Positions 35,772 to 44,641 are shown, counted from the stretch's first letter. The stretch is DNA of 64,000 bases from an uncultured Burkholderiales bacterium (GCA_903871545.1 CAIQHG010000085.1:1-64000), one strand, 5' to 3'. A program made the numbers and translations. Notes: a model not told the origin generated them from the sequence alone.

Positions 35772-36590
35772 TTATGTTGCATCGCTCACCATGTTTGCAT
35801 CGCCGCGCATAAACGCTGCCATCAAAGCAATCTGTGAAGACAGCATGGGAGCTCCATAGTGGACGGGGCAGCCTCTCGCAATTGCAGCCCTTAAAAGCGC
35901 AGTTTCAACGGGTTGCATGATAATTTCTGCGACCAATTGCTTTGGCTCCAAAAGGCTTGCATCAATTGGCAGTGCATCTCCCTCACTCAAACCAAGAGAG
36001 GTTGCATTGACAACTAGTTGATACCCCTGTGGGTTATCGCTACCTACGGATAAGGGGAGATTGGGATAAAGGCTGGAGATTCGTTTTATTAGTTCTAGTG
36101 CTTTGGAGGTGTTGCGATTGGCAATAGTTAGACGAGAGGCGCCTGCACGCGCTAAAGCAAACGCAATGGCACTTGCGGCCCCACCCGCTCCACGTAAGTA
36201 AACGCTTAGACCTTGGGGCTCATGTCCTTGCGAGCGGAGTCCGGCTACAAAGCCTTCGCCGTCCAACATGCCGCCTAATAGCTTACCGTCTGCTGTCCTA
36301 TGAAGCACATTGGCTGCGCCGATGTGCCTTGCCTCTAGCGTGAGGGCGTCGCACATTGGGATGACAGCGGTTTTATGGGGGACTGTGACGACACAGCCGT
36401 CAAAGTTACGCATCTCTCTAAGCCCCTGTAAAACAGTAGCTAGCCCACTGGGTGCGACATGAATAGGGACCATAACAGCATCAAAACCTGCTTGTTGAAA
36501 GAGGTTATTGATTCCTTGAGGCGTTTTAACGTGGTGAATAGGATCTGCCAATATGGCATATACCCTGGTCGTTCCAGTTATTTGAGTCAT
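35772..36590 (-). CDS. Shikimate dehydrogenase-like oxidoreductase (AroE paralogue)
   Basis: A 272-residue AroE-family enzyme. The NADP fold motif GAGGAAS (134-140) and catalytic-type residues K73 (TVPHK), N94 and D110 (LDGEG) are retained. The carboxylate-binding loop, HSxSP in E. coli AroE, reads HVKTP here: the first Ser is V21 and the second is T23. So the acid bound is probably not shikimate itself, or is bound differently. Its place in a catabolic operon with SDR and GMC enzymes supports a role on a quinate-like or other hydroxylated cyclic substrate. Distinct from a housekeeping AroE. Confidence 0.85.
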   Translation of the reverse strand: MTQITGTTRVYAILADPIHHVKTPQGINNLFQQAGFDAVMVPIHVAPSGLATVLQGLREMRNFDGCVVTVPHKTAVIPMCDALTLEARHIGAANVLHRTADGKLLGGMLDGEGFVAGLRSQGHEPQGLSVYLRGAGGAASAIAFALARAGASRLTIANRNTSKALELIKRISSLYPNLPLSVGSDNPQGYQLVVNATSLGLSEGDALPIDASLLEPKQLVAEIIMQPVETALLRAAIARGCPVHYGAPMLSSQIALMAAFMRGDANMVSDAT

Positions 36591-36729
36591 TGAGATGAAC
36601 CCTTTAGAGCATAGTCTTTATTGATTTTATTATTCGGCGGCAGTTTCATGATGAGGAGTGTCTTAGGCTTATAAGTCTTAAAGATTTTTAAAAGCTTGCA
36701 AAAGTTGAGAAGATTGAATAGGTTGAAAA

Positions 36730-37491
36730 TTAAGTCATTAGCCATCCACCAGCGATATCAATGACCTGTCCTGTTATGAATTCAGCCTGTGCAGAGGTCA
36801 GGAACAAACAAGCATCTGCCACCTCTGAGGGTCGGCCTAAACGCTTCAAGGGGGTGACATTTATTACTGCATCGTTGGCCTCTTTGGGCGCACCTGCCAC
36901 TAATGGTGTGTCGATTCTGCCGGGTGCAAGTGCGTTGACGGTGATGCCGTGTGGGCCAAGCTCACCCGCCAGGTGCCTTGTTAAACCTATAACGCCTGCT
37001 TTGGTGGTGCTGTAGTGAGCGGCCACAATGTCTAGATGAGCTTTGGCGGCGACAGAGGACATGGAGACAATTTTCCCGAATCTGCGTTCAACCATGCCAG
37101 GTGTTAAGAGTCGAATAAAGTTGAACATACTGTTTAAATTTACGCCGACCACTTTATTCCACTCGCTGGGATCCATTTGCCAAATAGGTGCTGGCAAGCC
37201 TTGGTGCTTGGGGGAGATACCGGCGTTGTTGATAAGGGTATCAACGGGGCCGAGGGTTTGTTGAATGTTCTTGCAAGCTCGAGCGCACTCATCAAAGTCT
37301 GCAACGTCAGCGACTTCAAAATGAACTTTATAGCCTTTGGCTTGAAGCTCTTTGGTTAGCGTTATGCCCGCCTCTGAGGAGAGGTCAACAATACCTACTG
37401 CGGCCCCTTCTTGAGCGTACATTTTTGCAAGCGCTGTTCCAATACCTCCAGCGCCACCAGTAATCAATACGACGCGACCTTGATGTGACAT
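36730..37491 (-). CDS. SDR-family NAD(P)-dependent oxidoreductase
   Basis: A 253-residue classical short-chain dehydrogenase. TGGAGGIG cofactor motif (11-18), NNAG (88-91), and catalytic S146, Y160 and K164 (YSTTK). An Asp at the end of the second strand (VDLS) suggests NAD preference. FabG-like in outline, but sited 18 bases after an ABC ATPase gene and ahead of the AroE-like gene, so it probably oxidises a hydroxyl in the imported compound. Confidence 0.9.
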   Translation of the reverse strand: MSHQGRVVLITGGAGGIGTALAKMYAQEGAAVGIVDLSSEAGITLTKELQAKGYKVHFEVADVADFDECARACKNIQQTLGPVDTLINNAGISPKHQGLPAPIWQMDPSEWNKVVGVNLNSMFNFIRLLTPGMVERRFGKIVSMSSVAAKAHLDIVAAHYSTTKAGVIGLTRHLAGELGPHGITVNALAPGRIDTPLVAGAPKEANDAVINVTPLKRLGRPSEVADACLFLTSAQAEFITGQVIDIAGGWLMT

Positions 37492-37509
37492 GATGCAATC
37501 CTTTAAATA

Positions 37510-38214
37510 TTAGTGGCCAAGGTAGGCGCGGCGCACGTGGGGGTTATTTAGAAGTTCAGCCCCCGTGCCAGTGAGGGTGATTTCTCCGTTCTCTAAAACG
37601 TAGCCGCGGTTTGCTATCTTCAGTGTATTAAAGACATTTTGTTCGACCAGTAGGACTGTCGTCCCACGAGAGGCGATCATCCGGATGATCTCAAACATTT
37701 GATCCACGAGTAAAGGTGATAGCCCAAGGGAGGGCTCATCAAATATGAGCAAGCGGGGATCAGCCATCATGCCGCGGGCGATGGCAACCATTTGTTGCTC
37801 TCCTCCCGACAAAGATCCAGCAAGTTGGTGCAGACGCTCTTTAACGCGGGGGAAGATCTCAAGCAACTGCTCTAATCGCTGGAGATGGTTTTTCCTTGCT
37901 GCAGTTTTGTAAGAACCCATGATCAAGTTCTCCTCAATCGTTAGGAAGGGAAACAACTGGCGCCCCTCGGGGACCATCGTAATGCCTTTCTCAACGATCT
38001 GATGGGGCTCGAGCTTGACAAGCTCCTCCCCCTCAAACTCCACACTCCCACTGCGTGCTTTAACGATTGCGCAAATCGTTTTGAGGGTCGTCGTTTTACC
38101 CGCCCCGTTAGCCCCCACGATGGTGACAATTTCGCCCGCGCGGACCTCAAACGATACCCCGCGAAGCACCTCGCTTTTCTCATAGCCCGCCGTTAAATCA
38201 CGAACTTTCAGCAT
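37510..38214 (-). CDS. LivF-type ABC ATPase (system 3)
   Basis: A 234-residue ATPase. The start is the ATG at 38214 (MLKVRDLTAGYEKSEVL), with GGAAAGG upstream, inside the end of the fused permease-ATPase gene (17-bp overlap). Walker A GANGAGKT (34-41), signature LSGGEQQMVAIARGMM, Walker B LLIFDEPSLGL. Confidence 0.92.
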   Translation of the reverse strand: MLKVRDLTAGYEKSEVLRGVSFEVRAGEIVTIVGANGAGKTTTLKTICAIVKARSGSVEFEGEELVKLEPHQIVEKGITMVPEGRQLFPFLTIEENLIMGSYKTAARKNHLQRLEQLLEIFPRVKERLHQLAGSLSGGEQQMVAIARGMMADPRLLIFDEPSLGLSPLLVDQMFEIIRMIASRGTTVLLVEQNVFNTLKIANRGYVLENGEITLTGTGAELLNNPHVRRAYLGH

Positions 38215-39988
38215 GGGTATATCCCTTTCCAAGGTATGCTTGGATGACTTCAATATCGTTTACAACCTCTTCAGGTTTGCCTTCACGCAAAACACGTCCC
38301 AAATCAATCACCACAATCCTGTCTGAGAGTGCCATGGTGGCTTGCATAAGGTGCTCTATCATGAGCACCGATATACCCGCATCTCTTATCCGACGAATTA
38401 TCTCAATAGCTTTGACAACGTCTGAGGGGTTAAGTCCAGCGAGCACTTCGTCCAGCAGTAGTATGCGCGGTCTTGTGGCTAATGCACGCGCGACCTCGAG
38501 TCGTTTCATGCCGCCGATGGTGAGACTTCTGGCCTCTGTGTGCAAGAGTTTGGTGAGGTCGGTGAGAGCCGCTACCTCTTGGGCGATCGCCGCGGCCTCT
38601 TCGCGGTGGGGTGTATGTAAGAACGCTCCGAGCTTGATATTTTCAAGCACGCTCATGCCCGCAAAGGGTTGAACGATTTGAAAGGTTCGCCCGACCCCTG
38701 CTTTCGCGAATATTTCTGGAGTGCTTGGAGAGACCCAAACGCCGCTGGCATCTAAAACTTGGACTGTCCCTTTATCGGGCTTAATAAAGCCCGAGAGCTG
38801 ATTAAAGACAGTTGTTTTACCTGCACCGTTGGGGCCTATGACTCCCAAAATCTCGCCTGCATGCAAAGTGATTGATACGTTATCAGTCGCCCTAAGTCCT
38901 CCAAAACGCTTCTCTAGGTTCACCGCTTTAAGAATGGGTGTGCCCTTGGGGGCAAGATGAAAACTAGGTCGATGGGAGGTAACGAGCTCCTTTTGTGGGA
39001 GGGGCCAGCGGGGGAGTCGATCAACGATACGAAGCACAAGCGCACTTAAATGACCCACAAGTCCACGCGGGAAAAAGAGAACAACGACAACTAACAGCAC
39101 ACCATACACAAAACCGTGTGTCCCATTACCAAAGGCGCTGAGCCAACCACGGGCAAGTTCAGCTACAGGCAGGACAAGCACTGTGCCGATCACCGGACCG
39201 GCAACGGTTCCAATACCTCCGATCAATGCAAACATTGCAATTTGAATTGACATCTCTAAAGAAAACGCTGAGGAGGGTTCGAGAAAGGTCAGATACATGC
39301 CGTGAAAGCTTCCAATCAGGCTTGTGAGTGCTGCAGAGATCACGGCAGCCATCATTTTGGCGTTTACTGCATTTACGCCAACTGCACGTGCTGCGTCCTC
39401 ACGCTCACGCACGGCGATCAAGTAGAACCCAAACCGTGAGCGGCGAACCATCCAACTGATCAGCAGCGTAAAGAGAAAGAAGCCAAAGGCAACTAGGAGG
39501 TATGCCCACTTTTCTCTAAAAATCATCCACTTCAGTCCAATTTGAAGCGGCACATTTAGTCCTGCCGATCCACCGGTCCAGCTTTCTTCGTGAATGACAA
39601 GGAGTCGTGCGACCTCTAAAAATGCAATGGTTGCTAAAGAGAAGAACGGACCTCTAAGTCTCATAGTTGGGTACGCGATAACTAGCGCTGTAATCATCGA
39701 GACCAATGCACCGGCAAACATACCTAACCAAGGGGTAATCCCAAAGTGCGCGACCAAGAGGCCTGCTGCGTAACTGCCGATGCCGTAAAACACGGCGTGA
39801 CCAAGGGAGAGTTGGCCAGTAAAGCCGCCCACTATATTCCAAGCGACTGCAAGGCTTGCGAAGACGCAGACTTGAATCGCCAAATGGAAAACAAAAGACG
39901 ATTGGAGTCCGATTGGTATGAGCAGTACCGCCAGCAACGCCAAAAGCGCAACGTAAGCGCGGGGTTGTAAAAGGTGGGTCATCTTCAA
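38198..39988 (-). CDS. Fused LivM permease-LivG ATPase (system 3)
   Basis: A 596-residue fusion. Residues 1 to about 320 form a LivM-type permease (NIVGGFTGQLSLGHAVFYGIG near 51-71, GPVIGTVLVLPV near 264-275). A charged linker of about 30 residues leads into a LivG-type ATPase with Walker A GPNGAGKT (385-392), modified signature LTIGGMKRLEVARALA, Walker B ILLLDEVLAGLN (D-E-V instead of D-E-P), and MIEHLMQ. The frame is continuous, so this is a true fusion rather than a misread. Such fusions occur in other Burkholderiales Liv systems. Confidence 0.93.
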   Translation of the reverse strand: MKMTHLLQPRAYVALLALLAVLLIPIGLQSSFVFHLAIQVCVFASLAVAWNIVGGFTGQLSLGHAVFYGIGSYAAGLLVAHFGITPWLGMFAGALVSMITALVIAYPTMRLRGPFFSLATIAFLEVARLLVIHEESWTGGSAGLNVPLQIGLKWMIFREKWAYLLVAFGFFLFTLLISWMVRRSRFGFYLIAVREREDAARAVGVNAVNAKMMAAVISAALTSLIGSFHGMYLTFLEPSSAFSLEMSIQIAMFALIGGIGTVAGPVIGTVLVLPVAELARGWLSAFGNGTHGFVYGVLLVVVVLFFPRGLVGHLSALVLRIVDRLPRWPLPQKELVTSHRPSFHLAPKGTPILKAVNLEKRFGGLRATDNVSITLHAGEILGVIGPNGAGKTTVFNQLSGFIKPDKGTVQVLDASGVWVSPSTPEIFAKAGVGRTFQIVQPFAGMSVLENIKLGAFLHTPHREEAAAIAQEVAALTDLTKLLHTEARSLTIGGMKRLEVARALATRPRILLLDEVLAGLNPSDVVKAIEIIRRIRDAGISVLMIEHLMQATMALSDRIVVIDLGRVLREGKPEEVVNDIEVIQAYLGKGYTHAESS

Positions 39989-39996
39989 ATGCCTTT

Positions 39997-40869
39997 TTAC
40001 TCAGAGCCACGGCCAAGGCCAAATAAGCCTGTAGGGCGGATACTAAGAATGCCCAGGAACACAAGAAAGTAGACCACTTCCTTTAAATCTGGTCCTACAA
40101 AGTAGCCAGCGAAACTGTCGATGAGGCCGATGAACATGGACCCAATCACTGCCCCTGGAAGACTTCCCATGCCACCGAGCACCACGATCACAAATGCAGT
40201 GAGTACGAAGTAACTACCCACAGTTGGAAACGCTGGATATTGCACGGAAATTAGACCTGCAGCTAATCCAACTAAACCGGTCCCCATGCCAAATGCAAGC
40301 ACATACATGGCATTGACATTAACGCCCATTAGGGCGGCTGCGACACGGTTTTGGGAAAGCGCTCGAAAGGCTCGCCCTGTGTATGTGTGTTTCAAAAATA
40401 AATGCAGTGCAGTGGCTATAAGAAGGGCTGCTACGAAGGTAACCATCTGTCCGCTCACATAAGTTATGGAGCCGATGCTCAGGGGCTCGGTCCCAAACAC
40501 TGCATCTACTTTGCGGATATCAGCGCCAAAGAGCATGAGCGCGAGATTGAGCAGTGCGGTGGAGACACCAACGGTTGCAAATATCTGGATGTGTCCATCC
40601 GCTGATAAAAGGGGTTGAATAATTGCGCGTTGCATGAGCGCACCTAAGCAAAAAAGCAGGAGTGCTACTAGGGGGGCTGCAGCGTAGGGGTGTAGCCCCA
40701 TGTGCTGTGCAAACAACCAAACGGCGTACATACCGATCATCAAAAATTCGCCGTGCGCGAAATTAACGATTCTTACCACTCCAAAGATAAGTGTCAGGCC
40801 GATACTAATGATTGCGTATGCGCCGCCTAGCAACAATCCATTGACCAACAATTGCAGTAATAAAGACAT
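39997..40869 (-). CDS. LivH-type ABC permease (system 3)
   Basis: A 290-residue permease with the textbook LivH opening NGLLLGGAYAIISIGLTLIFGVVRIVNFAHGEF and the ending RPTGLFGLGRGSE. Lies 71 bases after the binding-protein stop and eight before the fused permease-ATPase gene. Channel half of importer 3. Confidence 0.93.
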   Translation of the reverse strand: MSLLLQLLVNGLLLGGAYAIISIGLTLIFGVVRIVNFAHGEFLMIGMYAVWLFAQHMGLHPYAAAPLVALLLFCLGALMQRAIIQPLLSADGHIQIFATVGVSTALLNLALMLFGADIRKVDAVFGTEPLSIGSITYVSGQMVTFVAALLIATALHLFLKHTYTGRAFRALSQNRVAAALMGVNVNAMYVLAFGMGTGLVGLAAGLISVQYPAFPTVGSYFVLTAFVIVVLGGMGSLPGAVIGSMFIGLIDSFAGYFVGPDLKEVVYFLVFLGILSIRPTGLFGLGRGSE

Positions 40870-40940
40870 TGGACCCCTCTTTCGCCTTGAGTGACTCTCT
40901 AAAGCTCCTCAAGGCGCTCAGATTTATAAAGTTTGGGGGC

Positions 40941-42149
40941 TCAGTTGCTGAGGATAGGCTTGGCGGTTGCAACTGCAGCGGGATATACGGTTACAAGTTT
41001 GCCGTGTTGCCATTGCATTAGATTGGTAGTGGCTAATTGATTTTGGCCATTCTCACCAAACTGAAAGCCCCAACCAGCAGCGCTTGAACCAGGGGGTTGG
41101 CGGTAGGCCAGAACCGTTTCACGAATTTTGTCCTTATCTGTGGACTTAGCTCTTGCAAGAATTTCAAGGAAAGCTTTAGCGCCTACGTAATTCACAAGGC
41201 TGTGACCAGAGCGGGGGAGCATATTAAAGTTTTTTTGGTACGCTGCAGTGAATTCTTTAAGCCCCTGCGCGCCTGCCTCGTTCATTGTGATTTGGGGGAA
41301 GTCAACATCAAAGACGCCCTCCATCGGGGCTCCAACAGCCTGGGCTGTGTCATTTAAAGAGTAGCCACCGCCTGCGCCAATGATAGCCCGCGGTTTGTAG
41401 CTTGCTGCTGTGGCCTGGCGAAAGAACAACACAGCGTCGTTTTGATACGCGGTGTGTAAAACGATGTCTGCACCAGCACTTTTAACGCGCAAAATGAGTG
41501 ACGAAAGGTCCACAGTTTTGGCTGAATACGATTGACTCTCAACCACGTTTAGACCAAGGCGTTTAGCCTCATCTTTTTGGAAACCTCCGACTAAAGTACC
41601 GTAGGGTCCGTCTTCATAGATGATGGCAATTTTCAGGGCCTTTGGGTCTACCTTTAATGCAGGTGCAACAACTTGCGTTAGAGATTCAATGGAGCGATCT
41701 GCAAAATTTTTGGCAGTAGAGTTGCTGCGAAAGACATACTTCAAGCCGCGACCAGTGACTGTATCTGCAACTGCGCCGAGCTCAAAATAGGGCACGCCCG
41801 CAAGCTCTGTGACCTGAGTTGCAGCGACGGCGATACCGGAGGCGTAGCTGCCAAATATCGCGGCAACACTGTCTCCTGATGTCAACCTGCGGGCTTCTCC
41901 TACTGCTTGATTCGCATCCACTGCATCGGCTTTGACGAGCACGATTTTTTGACCATTAATGCCCCCTGCCGCGTTGCGCTCCTCTACTGCGAGTTGAACG
42001 CCCCTCAGGCTCTCGTCACCCAACAAGGCCAATCCGCCACTAAGCGGGAATAGTGCACCGATTTTGATTTCTTGTGCGTGCAGTGCAGTTGCTGAAAGTG
42101 CAAGTGCACAGCCAACGAACGCGGCAAAATGTTTTAGGCGTTTGATCAT
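40941..42149 (-). CDS. Liv-type ABC transporter substrate-binding protein (system 3)
   Basis: A 402-residue periplasmic binding protein, first gene of the LacI-regulated unit. Sec signal peptide cleaved near A25 (LHA then QE); mature start EIKIGALFPLSGGLALLGDESLRG. Strong ribosome site before the ATG. It is about 40 per cent similar by eye to the binding protein of system 4 (shared phrases at the start, ERNAAGGINGQ vs EQGGITGH), suggesting related solutes. Promoter and operators lie 35-120 bases upstream. Confidence 0.92.
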   Translation of the reverse strand: MIKRLKHFAAFVGCALALSATALHAQEIKIGALFPLSGGLALLGDESLRGVQLAVEERNAAGGINGQKIVLVKADAVDANQAVGEARRLTSGDSVAAIFGSYASGIAVAATQVTELAGVPYFELGAVADTVTGRGLKYVFRSNSTAKNFADRSIESLTQVVAPALKVDPKALKIAIIYEDGPYGTLVGGFQKDEAKRLGLNVVESQSYSAKTVDLSSLILRVKSAGADIVLHTAYQNDAVLFFRQATAASYKPRAIIGAGGGYSLNDTAQAVGAPMEGVFDVDFPQITMNEAGAQGLKEFTAAYQKNFNMLPRSGHSLVNYVGAKAFLEILARAKSTDKDKIRETVLAYRQPPGSSAAGWGFQFGENGQNQLATTNLMQWQHGKLVTVYPAAVATAKPILSN

Positions 42150-42183
42150 CTTGATCTCCTAGAGTATGTATTTTTAGTAGATT

Positions 42184-42195
42184 TGAAGCGCTTCA
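42184..42195. promoter_or_regulatory. LacI-type operator O1
   Basis: Perfect palindrome TGAAGCGCTTCA with the central CG typical of LacI-family sites (compare Cra TGAAACGTTTCA). Lies 35 bases before the system 3 binding-protein ATG and, given the predicted promoter, within the transcribed leader, where bound repressor would block elongation. Confidence 0.7.
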
Positions 42196-42239
42196 TGTTT
42201 TAGGATAATTAAAATAATTTACCTGCTAACATTGAATTT

Positions 42240-42268
42240 AATATAATTTGAAGCGCTTCATTTGTCAA
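42240..42268 (-). promoter_or_regulatory. Strong sigma-70 promoter of the LacI-regulated unit
   Basis: On the minus strand TTGACA (42268-42263, full consensus -35) and TATATT (42245-42240, five of six at -10) are separated by exactly 17 bases. The spacer contains operator O2. Transcription would start near 42230 and give a leader of about 80 bases to the binding-protein gene at 42149. Not tested, but the match and spacing are close to ideal. Confidence 0.72.
42249..42260. promoter_or_regulatory. LacI-type operator O2 inside the promoter spacer
   Basis: Second perfect TGAAGCGCTTCA, 65 bases from O1 and lying between the -35 and -10 boxes, so a bound repressor would exclude RNA polymerase. Paired sites at this distance also allow looping. 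It may act on the divergent quinone oxidoreductase gene as well. Confidence 0.72.
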
Positions 42269-42381
42269 CATGAGGTAAACCATGAGATTAAAGTCCCCCC
42301 AAGCAAACAGAGGGGGATTAACATGCGGACTCTGACTTCAATCTAGGGCGAATAGCCGAACCAAACACCTAAAAGGACATC

Positions 42382-43368
42382 ATGAAATACATTGAACACG
42401 GCAAGGGCGGTACGCCTGATTGCATGCATATTGCTGATACAGCAAAGCCAGTCCCTGGGGAGGGAGAGATATTGATTGAAGTTGCTTATGCAGGTGTGAA
42501 CCGACCTGATGTCCTGCAGCGATCAGGCAAATACCCACCTCCTCCCGGGGCGTCACCCATATTAGGACTGGAAGTCTCAGGTCGGGTTGCAGCGATAGGG
42601 GCTAATGTTAGTGAATACAAGGTTGGAGATTTGGTTACCGCTCTAACACCTGGGGGCGGGTACGCAGAGTTTTGTACTGTGCCTGCAGCCCAGGTCCTGC
42701 CTATTCCTGCGGGTGTAGATCTCGCGACTGCTGCATGTTTGCCTGAGAATTGGTTTACTGTTTGGGCTAATCTGACGCAACACGGACACTTAGTAGCGGG
42801 TGAGCGCATTCTCATCCACGGTGGTTCAAGCGGTATTGGACTTACAGCCGTTCAACTAGCAAATCATTTAAAAGCCGAGACGATAGTGACGGTTGGTAGT
42901 GATGAGAAGGCTGAGTTTTGCAAAAAATTTGGGGCAACTCACGCCATCAATTACCGCGACACTGACTTTGTAACCGAAGTGGGCAAGCTCACCAACGGTG
43001 GGGGCGTGGATGTGGTGCTAGATATGGTTGGTGCGCCTTATTTCAATAAGAACCTCAGCCTCTTAAAGCGAGATGGTCGCCTTGTGATTGTCGCATTCCT
43101 AGAGGGAAGTAAAGATGAATTTGACCTTATGCCGATCATGTTGAAACGTTTGGTGGTGACGGGCTCAACGATGCGTCCACGCACAATAGCGGAAAAGCAG
43201 GTGTTGCGAGACGATTTACGTCGTGAAATATGGCCCGCAATAGAGAGTGGAAAGATTCAAACTCATATACATGCTCGCTTTGGCTTAGCACAGGCCTCTA
43301 AAGCGCACCTACTCATGGAATCAAGCAAACATATTGGGAAAATCGTTTTAGAAGTTAATCCCATGTGA
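42382..43368 (+). CDS. NAD(P)H:quinone oxidoreductase, PIG3/zeta-crystallin-like MDR family
   Basis: A 328-residue medium-chain dehydrogenase/reductase without the structural zinc cysteines. Opening GEGEILIEVAYAGVNRPDVLQRSGKYP-type segment and ENWFTVWANL match the PIG3 group; the NADPH fold has HGGSSGIG (146-153). Family members reduce quinones or enones. AAAGGAC lies before the ATG. It is divergent from the importer 3 unit and shares its operator region, so it may be controlled by the same LacI protein. Confidence 0.9.
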   Translation: MKYIEHGKGGTPDCMHIADTAKPVPGEGEILIEVAYAGVNRPDVLQRSGKYPPPPGASPILGLEVSGRVAAIGANVSEYKVGDLVTALTPGGGYAEFCTVPAAQVLPIPAGVDLATAACLPENWFTVWANLTQHGHLVAGERILIHGGSSGIGLTAVQLANHLKAETIVTVGSDEKAEFCKKFGATHAINYRDTDFVTEVGKLTNGGGVDVVLDMVGAPYFNKNLSLLKRDGRLVIVAFLEGSKDEFDLMPIMLKRLVVTGSTMRPRTIAEKQVLRDDLRREIWPAIESGKIQTHIHARFGLAQASKAHLLMESSKHIGKIVLEVNPM

Positions 43369-43453
43369 TACGGCGAAGGCTAAAAATATCTTTATGGCAC
43401 TGGCGTGTGGTTTGTGCCCATCAGGACAGGTTTGGGAAAGATGCGCCACATCC

Positions 43454-43494
43454 AACGTTAAAACATTTAACCTTTTGGCAAAGGTTTTAACGTT
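43454..43494. repeat. Long inverted repeat with nested hairpin
   Basis: AACGTTAAAAC (43454-43464) and GTTTTAACGTT (43484-43494) are perfect 11-base arms. Within them AACCTTT/AAAGGTT form a competing inner stem with a TGGC loop. It lies downstream of the quinone reductase gene and may be a terminator-like structure or the trace of a small element; it lacks a clear T run. Confidence 0.5.
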
Positions 43495-43522
43495 AAATAG
43501 ATTCCATCCATTTTTCACCGTT

Positions 43523-43562
43523 GACCTGGGTCTAGTGCGTCAACTAAAGCAGCAATTTGAGC
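43523..43562. repeat. 40-bp direct repeat, copy 1
   Basis: Matches 36 of 40 bases of 54056-54095 in the same orientation. On the minus strand it reads as a protein C-terminus, A-Q-I-A-A-L-V-D-A-L-D-P-G-Q-R-stop, with open frame running a little upstream, so it looks like the 3' remnant of a gene. Confidence 0.75.
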
Positions 43563-43574
43563 GCCAAGAATCTC

Positions 43575-43606
43575 AATAGCCCTTTTATTTGGGCTATTTT
43601 TCTTTT
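43575..43606. terminator. Intrinsic terminator
   Basis: AATAGCCC, loop TTTTATTT, GGGCTATT followed by TTTTCTTTT. A sound rho-independent terminator for the plus-strand quinone reductase transcript; A-rich sequence on the other side gives a T run on the minus strand too, so it may also serve the NIPSNAP gene. Confidence 0.8.
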
Positions 43607-43666
43607 AAGGCTTGGCAGGGTTAGGCTGAATACAAAACGGTGCCGCGTTTAAGTTCAAAACACTAT

Positions 43667-43993
43667 TTAGGGATGCGGCCCCCATGGTGCAGCCAACATG
43701 AGTTGTACGTTTTGCGAGTTAATTAAAGGACGCAGCTGTTTGGCAAAGGCCATAAATTTTTCATCTGCAAAGAGCTTTGCCCAAAAGGCTCGGCGATTTT
43801 CATCACTGTCAAACTTCCATAAATGGATCAGTTGGTGCAAGTCACCGGTGTCGCTGGTGAAGTAGCCTATCAAATGCTTGTCATGTCCGCCAGCGCTGAG
43901 AGCTGGCCACCCCTCGGCACTGTACAGGCGCTTAACTTCGTTCATTTCGCCCACTTTGACGGCGTAGGTGCGTTTTTCGTAAATTACTGTCAT
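43667..43993 (-). CDS. NIPSNAP-family protein
   Basis: A 108-residue dimeric alpha/beta-barrel protein of the NIPSNAP type. The opening MTVIYEKRTYAVKVGEMNE, the central GYFTSDTGDLHQLIHLWKFDS and the RRAFWAKLFADEKF helix are the family pattern. Small bacterial members often sit in catabolic clusters; function is usually unknown. No partner gene is adjacent: downstream is the terminator and a gene remnant. Confidence 0.85.
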   Translation of the reverse strand: MTVIYEKRTYAVKVGEMNEVKRLYSAEGWPALSAGGHDKHLIGYFTSDTGDLHQLIHLWKFDSDENRRAFWAKLFADEKFMAFAKQLRPLINSQNVQLMLAAPWGPHP

Positions 43994-44215
43994 GCTAATG
44001 TCTCCAATCGGTTGATTTGTAATAAAAGATGCATTTTCTAAAGCAGTTTAGCAATTTTCTCACAAGGGTGGCTTCCCATCTTAGAAATCATTCCTATACC
44101 GCCGTTACTTTTTCGGTAATTGCGGCTAGCTTTTTGTAGGCTTGACTAACTAGGCCATGTCGCAGTCATGTTGCAGTCATGTCGCGCTCAATGCCATCTG
44201 CTTACCTGCGTGATT

Positions 44216-44308
44216 CTAATCTTGGCGAACCGTGTTTCCAGCCCACATCGGAGCCCCTAACGCTTCCCACTCCTCTACTGCCAAGCCGATGTATTTGCAC
44301 ACATTGTC
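44216..44308 (-). pseudogene. C-terminal fragment of an unidentified gene
   Basis: Thirty codons between stops with ordinary protein character (starts D-N-V-C-K-Y-I-G-L-A-V-E-E-W-E, ends N-T-V-R-Q-D-stop). No start or ribosome site. I do not recognise the family. Called a remnant because of composition and its decayed surroundings. Confidence 0.3.
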
Positions 44309-44641
44309 CTAGAGAAATCCAAAATCAAAAGTAAAAGTAAAAGGGAAGCAATTGTTTAATAAACTTATCTTACAAAGCACTGCTACCCCCACTTTCCGAA
44401 TTGATAGCAGTAATCATGCTCTTCGGATCCAGATCGTTTTATGCACCAGCTACAAATGCTTCACATGCAATAGCAAATGCCTTGGAGGACAGCATGCTGT
44501 TTAATAACTTTAACAGCTCCAAAGAAGTTGATTGCACAGGGAGTTGTTTTTAGTCAATTTGGCAATATAGATCATCTGAAATCGTTTGAATCATTAATCT
44601 TAAGGACCAGATTAGGGATGGATCATAAAAGTAAAAATTAA

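Noticed and set aside
43394-43579. 61-codon plus-strand open frame after the quinone reductase gene
   Set aside because: No ribosome site, unusual composition, and it runs through the inverted repeat, direct repeat copy 1 and up to the terminator stem.
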